Shown here: positions 1 to 8,174 of the stretch, one piece after another
How positions within the stretch are numbered: the stretch's first letter is position 1
Layout: each line of letters opens with the position of its first letter
NCBI GenBank assembly: GCA_002687275.1
Contig: NYZT01000043.1
Coordinates: forward strand, 1 to 38,452
Direction: 5' to 3'
Length of the DNA stretch: 38,452 bases
DNA from: Candidatus Woesearchaeota archaeon
GTDB lineage: Archaea > Nanobdellota > Nanobdellia > Woesearchaeales > ARS49
The notes under the pieces: model-generated
What the model saw: only the letters and a program-made list of their open reading frames with translations
Databases searched by the model: none
What the model was told of the DNA's origin: nothing
Position numbers and translations under genes: made by a program

Positions 1-109
1 TGGATAGTTCTGCAAGAGGAGTCTCACACGTCCATTCTTCTATGGGTATGCTGTCTTGCCCTTTCTGGTACGTCAGAGACTCGACCTTCCAGGTTTCCCC
101 AGGTGTCAT
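1..109 (-). CDS. Partial hypothetical protein (N-terminal 36 aa, runs off window)
   Basis: Open frame MTPGETWKVESLTYQKGQDSIPIEEWTCETPLAELS from ATG at 109 to the window edge; TATA-like ccttataag about 25 nt upstream on the minus strand. Confidence 0.5.
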   Translation of the reverse strand, partial: MTPGETWKVESLTYQKGQDSIPIEEWTCETPLAELS

Positions 110-159
110 GGCTCTCTAAGGAAGGTAACTCTTATAAGGATTATCTTTATCACGCCATC

Positions 160-783
160 ATGCCAGAAGAAAAACTCCAAGTCATGGTGGGCGTTGTCGT
201 GCCCAAGGGTAAAGAGTTTGCCCTGGAGGCTTTCAAAGAGGCCACCAAAGACTTCCTAGGAGAGACCTTCACGCCAAAAGGGTCTGGCCTGAGCGCTAGC
301 GAACAACGAAAGAAGATCGTTGAGGAAGCAAAAAAGCGAAAGGTGGCAGGAATACTGTTCTTTGAGTGTGACGTCATCCCTCCTGACAACGTACTAGGAT
401 TGATCAACGTCAAGGCAGACATCGTTGGCGGCGCGTATCTTGGCTGGCAGGACATGGGCAAGCCCAAAGTGGCGCCATGCAGCTACGCGCATGACGACAA
501 GGGAATAGCTTTCATTCCTGTGGATGTGTTCATGGGCGACCAAGTGATTCCCGTGTCAGCAACCCAGTTTGGCTGCGCGTTCGTAAGAAAAGAAGTGTAT
601 GACAAGATCGCTTGGCCAGATGACGTTAACGATGATATTGCGCTGTGCCTGGAGGCAAGAAAGCAGGGACTGAACGTCGTCGTCCACACCGGCGTCAAGT
701 GCGTACGAAAGACCCCACAAAAAGATCTTAACTGGCCCACGGCTCGCGTTGGCTACGAGTTCTCCGAGGAAACCGACCAATAG
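160..783 (+). CDS. Glycosyltransferase-like (GT-A-like) protein
   Basis: ORF 103..783; ATG at 160 preferred because TATA (cttataagg) lies ~27 nt upstream. Motifs GILFFECDVIPP and ADIVGGAY resemble GT-A family proteins. Confidence 0.6.
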   Translation: MPEEKLQVMVGVVVPKGKEFALEAFKEATKDFLGETFTPKGSGLSASEQRKKIVEEAKKRKVAGILFFECDVIPPDNVLGLINVKADIVGGAYLGWQDMGKPKVAPCSYAHDDKGIAFIPVDVFMGDQVIPVSATQFGCAFVRKEVYDKIAWPDDVNDDIALCLEARKQGLNVVVHTGVKCVRKTPQKDLNWPTARVGYEFSEETDQ

Positions 784-814
784 CTTTATAAAGCACCTCT
801 GAAGATTTTGGGTA

Positions 815-1252
815 ATGGGTAGAAAAGCTAAAGGTATCAATGCCGCCAAAAGCCTCATGAAGAGACGACATAGAGGCAAGTGGCTCAACGCTGCCTTTGT
901 CACCAGATTACTAAAGCTCAAGGCCAAGGCAGACCCTCTAGAAGGAAGCTCGCAGGCCAAGGGCATCGTTCTAGAGAAAAGACAACTAGAAGCAAAGCAG
1001 CCCAGCTCAGGCATGCGAAAGTGCTGCAGAGTACAACTCATCAAAAACGGCAAGCAAGTCACCGCCTTCTTCCCCAGAGATGGGGCGATGAAGATGGTTG
1101 ATGAACACGACGAGGTCATCATCGAGTGTATCGGTGGCAACAAGGGAAGAAGCAAGGGCGACATCCCTGGTGTTCGGTGGCAGGTCATCAAAGTTAACGA
1201 TCAATCCTTAGAAGCCCTGATCAAGGGCAAGGTGGAGAAAGCAAGAAAGTGA
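815..1252 (+). CDS. rps12: 30S ribosomal protein S12 (uS12)
   Basis: Archaeal uS12 features including [20 protein letters not shown] and FFPRDGA; TATA ctttataaag upstream. Confidence 0.97.
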   Translation: MGRKAKGINAAKSLMKRRHRGKWLNAAFVTRLLKLKAKADPLEGSSQAKGIVLEKRQLEAKQPSSGMRKCCRVQLIKNGKQVTAFFPRDGAMKMVDEHDEVIIECIGGNKGRSKGDIPGVRWQVIKVNDQSLEALIKGKVEKARK

Positions 1253-1839
1253 AAGCATTCAACGTTTGGAGCATGGAAGGCATCGAGGTCAGAGACCCTG
1301 GACTGCAACGCTATGTTTCTCTCGCGCCAAGAATCGTTCCAAGAAGCGGCGGAAGATACGCTGCCGATCGTTTTCACAAAAGCAAAGCATTCATTGTTGA
1401 GCGACTTGTTAACAAGCTAATGAATGCCGGCCACAAAGGAAAGAAGCACTGGCGGACGAGCAGCCACCAAACCGGAAAGGGATTGGCTGCGTACAGAATT
1501 GTCAAGGACGCCCTGAAAAAGATAGAGGCAAAGACCAAAGAGAACCCTATCAAAGTGTTTATCCAGGCGCTAGAGAACGCCGCACCTCGCGAAGAGATCG
1601 TGACCATAGAGTACGGTGGCGCAAGATACCCCAAAGCGGTTGATTGCGCACCCCAACGAAGGATCGATGTTGCCCTGCGACTCTTCACCCAGGGAGCCTT
1701 CCAGCGCTGCTTCAACGCAAAGGTAGCAGTAGCCGACGCACTAACGGACGAGATCCTGGCTGCGTACAAGATGGACCAAAAAAGCAACGCCATTGCTAAG
1801 AAGCTAGAACTTGAGCGACAGGCAGACGCTTCAAGATAA
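1249..1839 (+). CDS. rps7: 30S ribosomal protein S7 (uS7)
   Basis: [30 protein letters not shown] and RRIDVALR motifs; GTG start overlaps the uS12 stop (GTGA). Confidence 0.96.
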   Translation: MKAFNVWSMEGIEVRDPGLQRYVSLAPRIVPRSGGRYAADRFHKSKAFIVERLVNKLMNAGHKGKKHWRTSSHQTGKGLAAYRIVKDALKKIEAKTKENPIKVFIQALENAAPREEIVTIEYGGARYPKAVDCAPQRRIDVALRLFTQGAFQRCFNAKVAVADALTDEILAAYKMDQKSNAIAKKLELERQADASR

Positions 1840-1852
1840 GATTTACTTCCGC

Positions 1853-2092
1853 TTATTCGTAACTGTCATTGATATCTCGTGCGGTAAGACATTCTGGCGG
1901 TTCGATGATCTCGCTGAGATAGTCCTGCCAGGGTCCTGGCGTCTCGCCCCGAAACTTTGGGGGTGTTGCCCCTGTGGTCGCGCACGTGGCCGTGCCTGCA
2001 AAAAGAATGAGTCTTCTAAGATTTCCTACATTACTCGTGGGCCCACAGCTCATCAAGGGATGCGGTTCGTCCGAGAAAACAAGCTTGGCCAT
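1853..2092 (-). CDS. Hypothetical small protein
   Basis: 79-aa ORF; TATA-like acttaaatag about 30 nt upstream of ATG. Confidence 0.4.
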   Translation of the reverse strand: MAKLVFSDEPHPLMSCGPTSNVGNLRRLILFAGTATCATTGATPPKFRGETPGPWQDYLSEIIEPPECLTARDINDSYE

Positions 2093-2123
2093 ACGGGTTG
2101 TATACTAAAGAACTATTTAAGTC

Positions 2124-2315
2124 TTACCTGGATGAAGTGTACGGTTCATCTACGTTGTGGTCTTTCATCACGTTGGTGTAAGGTGGAGGTGTCTGTTCTT
2201 GTTGTGGGGGCTTCTGGTAGTGTGCGGGTGGTGAAAAACATCCTCTACTTTTTGGATCAGCGCTCCCAAAGCCTTCTGGTGGTGGAGGCAGTTCGTCTTC
2301 ATCTTCAGGATGCAT
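2124..2315 (-). CDS. Hypothetical small Pro-rich protein
   Basis: 63-aa ORF; TATA-like ctttataagga about 28 nt upstream of ATG. Confidence 0.4.
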   Translation of the reverse strand: MHPEDEDELPPPPEGFGSADPKSRGCFSPPAHYQKPPQQEQTPPPYTNVMKDHNVDEPYTSSR

Positions 2316-2346
2316 AGAAAACTAATGTGGTGGGTCCTTATAAAGC

Positions 2347-3807
2347 TTATCCCACGGTGATGGCTGCCTTGGCTTGCTGTGCCGTGGCAAAGATTTCTAC
2401 TTTTGATGGCTGTCGGTTGCGATTGAGGAGGACGGTGGCGCCGGAGTTCATCATACCTACATCGTAGCCTGCGCTGTCCCTAAACGTGGCCAGGCTGGTG
2501 TCTACGGTGACCCTTCTTCCATCTATGGAGAAGGTAAACGTTATGCTTTCTGCGGTTCTTGACTCTGAGAACACGGGTGGGGCGGTGTACGTCACCGTGG
2601 TGGTGGGCCCTGCACTGCCAAGATCCAATTTTGTTCCGCCTTGGATAACGATAGGCATGGTTGCGCTACCAATGACGCCATCACGGTTAAGATCTAGCTG
2701 GATGTTGTCTCCAGAAACCGTGAACTTGAATTCTTGGCCAAACACTCGTAAGAAGCCGACGTTGTTGGTTATCTGTACGAGCTTTTGCCCGCCTGCCATG
2801 TCTTGGAAGACCGCGCTGCTCGCTCGCTTGCTTCGGTACTGGAAGATCTTGGTGATGCCTGAGGTGGTGTCCGAACTGGTAAGCACGACATAGTCGCCAG
2901 GTGCGATGGTGCCGCCCTCAGACGCGTGTAGGGTTCTAGAACCCTTGCCGTATCGTAGCATGCCATCGTTGTAGACGAGGGGAATGCGATAACGCATTCC
3001 TTGTTGGTTGGTAAATTCTAGATTGTAGCCTCTGCTTACGGGTGAGAACACTATGGGGGGATCTTTGGCAACGCCCACGCCTTTGTACCTAAGGTCAAAG
3101 TCTGGAACCAAGAACACTGCAGGGTTGCGTACGTATTCTTGGACTGACTGTCCTGCAGGTACGATGACGTCGGTGCCTTGTGAGGGTCGTGCCTCGACTA
3201 AGTACTCTATGGAGCGGATGTTCACGTCGTCGTTAGTAATCGTGGCGCGCATTCTAACGAGGGCGTCTGCGCTGTACCCGTCCAGTCTCACGCCTCTGCT
3301 GAAGCTGTCATCAACAACATCTGTCCAGTCAATGTGCTGTGGTCCTTGGAGTTGTAGTCGCAGTTCGTTGCTGCCGCTGTTGTAGCTTGCGTTGCTGATG
3401 TTGAACTCCCAGCCAAGAATGTTGAGGGGTTTGTACCATAACCTGCGTAGGTATCTTCCCTCTCGCCTGCTAAAAAGTCCTTCCTCGAAATCGATGGTGT
3501 AGAGGAGGATGTCGTCTGAGAACACCATGGCGTCCTGGACGTTGCCGTACTCGTCTTGGACAAACTCCACCTTTCCTCCTTCAAACAGTCCTGATCTGGA
3601 GAAAACAATGCTTTGGGTGTAGGCGGTTCGTCTAGATCCGGTTATTTGTTGGGGAGGTTCGGAAATGCTGGGTAGTTTCTCTCCTAGCGTTTGGCCAATG
3701 CCTACCAAGGGAGCGCTTAGTTTTGCTTCTGGAAGGGCTAGCAAGGAAAATAGGGATACTATGGCGACAAGGGCGACGAGACTGATGAGCGTGTTATCCT
3801 TGTGCAT
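2347..3807 (-). CDS. Secreted S-layer-like protein
   Basis: 486 aa, N-terminal hydrophobic segment (LISLVALVAIVSLFSLLALP), beta-rich repeats; LNILGWEFNISNASYNSGSNELRLQL resembles archaeal S-layer family segments. Confidence 0.6.
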   Translation of the reverse strand: MHKDNTLISLVALVAIVSLFSLLALPEAKLSAPLVGIGQTLGEKLPSISEPPQQITGSRRTAYTQSIVFSRSGLFEGGKVEFVQDEYGNVQDAMVFSDDILLYTIDFEEGLFSRREGRYLRRLWYKPLNILGWEFNISNASYNSGSNELRLQLQGPQHIDWTDVVDDSFSRGVRLDGYSADALVRMRATITNDDVNIRSIEYLVEARPSQGTDVIVPAGQSVQEYVRNPAVFLVPDFDLRYKGVGVAKDPPIVFSPVSRGYNLEFTNQQGMRYRIPLVYNDGMLRYGKGSRTLHASEGGTIAPGDYVVLTSSDTTSGITKIFQYRSKRASSAVFQDMAGGQKLVQITNNVGFLRVFGQEFKFTVSGDNIQLDLNRDGVIGSATMPIVIQGGTKLDLGSAGPTTTVTYTAPPVFSESRTAESITFTFSIDGRRVTVDTSLATFRDSAGYDVGMMNSGATVLLNRNRQPSKVEIFATAQQAKAAITVG

Positions 3808-3843
3808 GGCGGTTGTTACCTCTAGAACTATAAATGATTTGCG

Positions 3844-4047
3844 TCACCACTCGGGCTGGACGTCGTATTCTCGCTCTGGCCAGGGCTCCCACCACTTTGT
3901 CTGCGCACCATACGCCTTGATGACGTGGGCCTGTGCGCCTACTGGCTTGACCTGGTGCCAGTTCCACATGGTTAGGAGTGAAAATACTGCTACTATTGCT
4001 ACGGCAATCAACACAAAAGTTAGTATGCGTTGCATGTGCTTGCTCAA
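3844..4047 (-). CDS. Small single-TM membrane protein
   Basis: 67 aa with ILTFVLIAVAIVAVFSLLTMW; own TATA region upstream. Confidence 0.5.
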   Translation of the reverse strand: MSKHMQRILTFVLIAVAIVAVFSLLTMWNWHQVKPVGAQAHVIKAYGAQTKWWEPWPEREYDVQPEW

Positions 4048-4074
4048 GATTTGGAGTATTTAAGCGTTTGGGCG

Positions 4075-5043
4075 TTAGTCTCCAATCTTGACGAGCACCT
4101 TACGGCTGGTGCCGTCAGCTTGTTTATACATGTGGGGGAAGCTAAGGTCGGTGATTAGCCATTCTTTCACAAAATCACTCTTCCTGTCATCCTCAAAAGA
4201 CGTCTTTAGACCTTTTGGCTGGATGATGGCGTAGCTAAGGCCTGCCTTTTTGCACTTTTCTGCGATGCCTTGGGGGTGACCGTTGCCTGGCATGATGAGC
4301 ACTGGCTCCCCTTTTTCTATGTGGGGTGCGGCGGCGTCCACATACGCTTGTTCTTCCTTGTTGAGCACGATATCTACGTAGTCTTTGCCTTCTTTGCTGT
4401 TGAACAACGCCAGTATTCGCCTGTTGGAGAATTCAGATGCTTCGATGATTTCGTTGCTTATCTTTCTCTGCTGCTCGGCTGTCGTTCGATAATCAACAGG
4501 AGCGATGAGCGCTTCTGCCTTTTTGTAGAAGGCGGTGGTGATGGTCCTTAGCTGGCGGGTAAAGTATTGTGTGTTGATGTTTCTGCCTATGAGGTCCCAT
4601 TTCCTTCTGGTGAGTATGTCGTGGAAGGCAGCCACGAACTTGTCTGTGCCCTCGTCACGAGGTCCCTTGATGCCTAGGGACATCTCTCCTCTTTCTACCT
4701 TTTCTGCCACGGTGGCGCTGAGTCCCTCAGGTATAAGGACTCTCACTCCGTGGGTGTCGTACAGCTCGTCGCATATGGGTCCGAGCCTGTCAAGCACGTG
4801 GAGGGGGTTCTGTACTTTGACCGCCCTGGCGGTTGAGGGATGGGTGAATGGTGAGATGACGACAAAGGGGTCCTTGCCCCAGGCATGAACCAAGCGACCG
4901 TGTTCGCTTTTGAAGGATAACACTGACGTGGGTGCTTTTTCTGCTAAACTTGTCTCTGCCACTGGTTCGGCGGTGCTTTCAGAAGGGCAAGAACCGCTTC
5001 CAGCTGCAACGATGGCACAAAGTGCAGGTATTCCCCATCTCAT
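4075..5043 (-). CDS. Exported hypothetical protein (possible TraB/ChaN-like fold)
   Basis: 322 aa, signal-like N-terminus; C-terminal VLIMPGNGHPQGIAEKCKKAGLSYAIIQPKG contains a GxxH-type motif. Confidence 0.6.
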   Translation of the reverse strand: MRWGIPALCAIVAAGSGSCPSESTAEPVAETSLAEKAPTSVLSFKSEHGRLVHAWGKDPFVVISPFTHPSTARAVKVQNPLHVLDRLGPICDELYDTHGVRVLIPEGLSATVAEKVERGEMSLGIKGPRDEGTDKFVAAFHDILTRRKWDLIGRNINTQYFTRQLRTITTAFYKKAEALIAPVDYRTTAEQQRKISNEIIEASEFSNRRILALFNSKEGKDYVDIVLNKEEQAYVDAAAPHIEKGEPVLIMPGNGHPQGIAEKCKKAGLSYAIIQPKGLKTSFEDDRKSDFVKEWLITDLSFPHMYKQADGTSRKVLVKIGD

Positions 5044-5195
5044 GGAGGGTAAAGTGGCGGTTCATTTATAAAGGAAACCGACCCTCATTTTTATATAAGC
5101 CTTAAAAATCGCTACCTTCCAGTAACATTAAAACCGAAAGCTTTATATAGTAGTTGCGGCAATATAGTATTAGATAGCCGACTACTTAGAGTGAG

Positions 5196-6149
5196 GTGTC
5201 GGATATTACGAAGGGGGCGCTACAAGCTCTTAGAGAGTTTTGTGGCCTATCAATGCTAGCACAAGAAGCATGCCCAGATTGCGGGCACAAACACTTCTTC
5301 CTGAACAGGGAGAAGGGAGAGGCCATCTGTCGTAACTGTAGCTGTGTTGTTGAAGACAGCATCGTTGACTTAGGCAGAGACAGCGTAGCCTTTGACGAAG
5401 AATCCCTAGAAAGTAATACAAGAACAGGAGCTCCTTTTGATCCAAGAATCGCAAACAACCTAAGCACAACCATCGGAAGCCAAGACGACATCCGAAAACT
5501 AAGTGGCAAGAGCAAAGCCATGGTTTCTAGATTACGAAAAAAGCACTCTTGGGCAAACACAAGCTTTGAACACTCTCTAAATCACGCAATGGATCATCTA
5601 AGAATGCTCAGCGGAAAGCTAGACCTACCCAGAGCAGTAGAAAAAGAAGCAGCCATGATATATCGAAGAGCTGCAGAAAAAGGACTCACACTCAAAAGAA
5701 GCAAAGAAGACATCATGGTAGGTGCAGTGTTTGTCGCTTGCAAACTACACAGCATACCAAGAAGCATGAAAGAGATAGCCCGAGAAGGCAAGGCAGATCT
5801 TAAAATCCTAGGAAAAACATACAAGCTATTGTTAAGAGAGCTAGATATCAGAATCATGCCAACCTCTCCACACGACTACATCAGCAAGTTCGCAAACCAG
5901 CTAAAACTAAGCCCAAAAACGCAAACAGCAAGCGTTAAGATGGTAGAAAAAATGCAAAAGCAAGGATTACTATCTGGGCTAAGCCCGCTAAGCATAGCCG
6001 CCTCTGCACTCTACATCAGTTGTATAACCGAGAAAGAGCGAAGAACACAAAAAGAAGTTGCCTCTGCAACAGGCATCACCGAAGCAACTCTGCGTGCTAG
6101 ATGCAGACGCATTGCAAAACAACTCAAACTAAAATACAAAATTCGGTGA
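5196..6149 (+). CDS. tfb: Transcription initiation factor IIB (TFB)
   Basis: Zinc ribbon CPDCGHKHFFLNREKGEAICRNCSCVVED followed by two cyclin-like repeats (LSPLSIAASALYISC). Start could be GTG 5196 or ATG 5253. Confidence 0.95.
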   Translation: MSDITKGALQALREFCGLSMLAQEACPDCGHKHFFLNREKGEAICRNCSCVVEDSIVDLGRDSVAFDEESLESNTRTGAPFDPRIANNLSTTIGSQDDIRKLSGKSKAMVSRLRKKHSWANTSFEHSLNHAMDHLRMLSGKLDLPRAVEKEAAMIYRRAAEKGLTLKRSKEDIMVGAVFVACKLHSIPRSMKEIAREGKADLKILGKTYKLLLRELDIRIMPTSPHDYISKFANQLKLSPKTQTASVKMVEKMQKQGLLSGLSPLSIAASALYISCITEKERRTQKEVASATGITEATLRARCRRIAKQLKLKYKIR

Positions 6150-6421
6150 ACGCAATGTACAAATGTCCAACTAATTCTAACATCAATGATGACATTTTAA
6201 GCATGTTCACCATAATAAAAACACAACCCACGCTACTTTCCGTTCCTGACGTCGTTGAGGAAACAGGAATGGACGAAGCAAGCTATTTCGAGATCAAAAG
6301 TCACGTTGCAACGTGCAAAAGCTGCAAATCAATACTCCAAGAATACCAACAAATGCAACTCGTTCTAGAACAAGTAAAGAGTGGCAAGGCCTTCCAGCCT
6401 GCAAAGAAAGCCACAGCATAA
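6146..6421 (+). CDS. Small zf-HC2-like (anti-sigma type) zinc-binding protein
   Basis: GTG 6146 overlaps the TFB stop (GTGA; alternative ATG 6155). Motif HVATCKSC = HxxxCxxC. Confidence 0.65.
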   Translation: MNAMYKCPTNSNINDDILSMFTIIKTQPTLLSVPDVVEETGMDEASYFEIKSHVATCKSCKSILQEYQQMQLVLEQVKSGKAFQPAKKATA

Positions 6422-6458
6422 CCGAATCCTTTTTGTAGTCGAGAAGTTTCCAAGGGCC

Positions 6459-6962
6459 ATGGCCCTAGAACTTGTTGGCTTAATCGTGTTCATCATCATC
6501 GCAGCCCTCGCTGTGTTCCTGGCGTTACTAGGATTGCCCGGTGCCTTTGTCATAGTGCTAGGTGCGTTGTTGTACGACCTGATAACGTGGAGCCTGGCCG
6601 TATCCTGGAAAATGCTCGCCATACTCGCCGCACTCGCCGTGCTAGCTGAGGTGCTAGAAGCGTTCGTCATGGTGTTCGGAGCAAAACTAGGGGGGGTTTC
6701 AAAACACGGCACGTTTGGCACGGTTGCAGGAGCCATCATCGGCGGGCTACTGCTCAGCGCGCTACTACCACTCATCGGCACCATCATCGGCGTGTTCGTA
6801 GGAGCGGTCCTTGGCGCGTTCTTCGCCGAGTTCGCCCACACCCACCACCCTGGCAAGGCGTGGAAGGCAGCCCTGACAGCGTTGATTGGAAGAGGATTGG
6901 TGAGCGTTGTCAAGCTAGTTATAGTTGTTGGCCAGATAGCGCTAGTCCTCACCGCAATCTAG
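6459..6962 (+). CDS. DUF456-like membrane protein
   Basis: Multi-TM, Gly-rich; LPGAFVIVLGALLYDL, GAKLGGVSK, IGTIIGVFVGAVLGAFFAEF pattern; ATG 6459. Confidence 0.75.
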   Translation: MALELVGLIVFIIIAALAVFLALLGLPGAFVIVLGALLYDLITWSLAVSWKMLAILAALAVLAEVLEAFVMVFGAKLGGVSKHGTFGTVAGAIIGGLLLSALLPLIGTIIGVFVGAVLGAFFAEFAHTHHPGKAWKAALTALIGRGLVSVVKLVIVVGQIALVLTAI

Positions 6963-7007
6963 CTCGTAAGATTTAAAAAGGGCTCACCCTATTATTAGTT
7001 ATTCTTT

Positions 7008-7082
7008 GCCCCTGTAGTGTAGTCCGGCCAAGCATGCTGCCCTTTCGAGGCAGCGACTCGGGTTCAAATCCCGGCGGGGGCA
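7008..7082 (+). tRNA. tRNA-Glu(UUC)
   Basis: Cloverleaf: acceptor GCCCCTG/CGGGGGC, anticodon arm CTGCC-CTTTCGA-GGCAG, T arm TCGGG-TTCAAAT-CCCGG, discriminator A; CCA not encoded. Confidence 0.95.
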
Positions 7083-7084
7083 TT
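7069..7084 (+). repeat. att-like direct repeat copy 1 (tRNA-Glu 3' end) TCCCGGCGGGGGCATT
   Basis: Within and just past tRNA-Glu; identical to 16374..16389. Confidence 0.85.
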
Positions 7085-7160
7085 GTACCTTTCAGTAACA
7101 TGAATGGGAAGTTTTTTAAATGTGGTAGTCTCGACTAAGTCTAGGATTGGGAACAATAAC

Positions 7161-8174
7161 ATGGTAGACTTACACAAGAGCAAAGAAGCACTACAGAACC
7201 AGAAAGCAAGCATCAAGGATTTTCAAAAGCTTAACACGCAGAACTACAAGCTTCTTCTTTCATGGCTTAATGAGTGGGAAGAACGAAGTCTGAGTAGAAG
7301 GGGTCACACTCCTGATGCCAAAGTGCGAATAGCTAAGACACTTGCCAAATACTATCAGATATCTAAACAACTCATGCACTGGTTCAAAGACGTTGACATA
7401 TCCAAGATGGACCGAGAGCAAATGATTACGATACGCGATGACATCCACACTCTAAAGAACCCGCTTCCATTAAGCGACAAACATAAGCGTAACAAGAGAA
7501 AGAAGCTCAGCCAGAACACTATCCACGACATCTATCGTAAGGTTTTGATTGGAAGCAAGGGAGTTTTTTATCATGTTAGTCCACATCAACATCTTCTTGC
7601 TAAAGAAATATTCCAGATAGACCAGCGAACCGACAAGGAAGTAGATGACATAAGCATGGACGACATTAAGAAAATGGCAAACAGCGCAACCTTACCTCTA
7701 CACAAACTTTGGTTGTGGTTGTTGTTTGATCTGGGAAGTAGACTAAGCGAAACACTGCTACTAACGAGAGGGGCAGTCACAACCACAGAGACCGGTAAAG
7801 GGAGACTTAATTATGAAGTAACGCTGAAAGGGTCAACAACAAAAAGCCAGCAAAGCATGTCCTCTCATTTGATCCATCAAGAAGTTATCGATCTGTTGCG
7901 ATGGCACTTAGATAATCTCGATCGCGATCCGGACACTACTGATCGCACACGCTTGTTCAGCTTTTCTCCAGCAATGGGGGAGAAAGTAATACGCACGCTC
8001 AGCACGCGATCAGGAGTACTTGCTAAACCTACAAAGAAACAACCTACACCGCACACCATTCGTCGGAGCAACGCTCGGTACTTGTACGAAAAAGATTACG
8101 GTCTAGAAGAGATAAACACAAGACAAGGAAGACACCCAGCCAAGCAAAACTCTCATGCCGCACCTGTTTCGTAA
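7161..8174 (+). CDS. Tyrosine recombinase / integrase (C-terminus possibly truncated or frameshifted)
   Basis: Box I LGSRLSETLLLTRG and box II PHTIRRSNARYL (HxxR); no clear catalytic Tyr in frame before the stop. Confidence 0.85.
   Translation: MVDLHKSKEALQNQKASIKDFQKLNTQNYKLLLSWLNEWEERSLSRRGHTPDAKVRIAKTLAKYYQISKQLMHWFKDVDISKMDREQMITIRDDIHTLKNPLPLSDKHKRNKRKKLSQNTIHDIYRKVLIGSKGVFYHVSPHQHLLAKEIFQIDQRTDKEVDDISMDDIKKMANSATLPLHKLWLWLLFDLGSRLSETLLLTRGAVTTTETGKGRLNYEVTLKGSTTKSQQSMSSHLIHQEVIDLLRWHLDNLDRDPDTTDRTRLFSFSPAMGEKVIRTLSTRSGVLAKPTKKQPTPHTIRRSNARYLYEKDYGLEEINTRQGRHPAKQNSHAAPVS

Noticed and set aside
556-1191. 211-aa minus-strand ORF
   Set aside because: Antisense to the glycosyltransferase-like gene and uS12; composition is shadow-ORF like.
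2486-2893. 135-aa plus-strand ORF
   Set aside because: Antisense to the S-layer-like gene; low-complexity shadow.
6365-6952. 195-aa minus-strand ORF rich in T/S/A/N
   Set aside because: Antisense shadow of the DUF456-like membrane gene.
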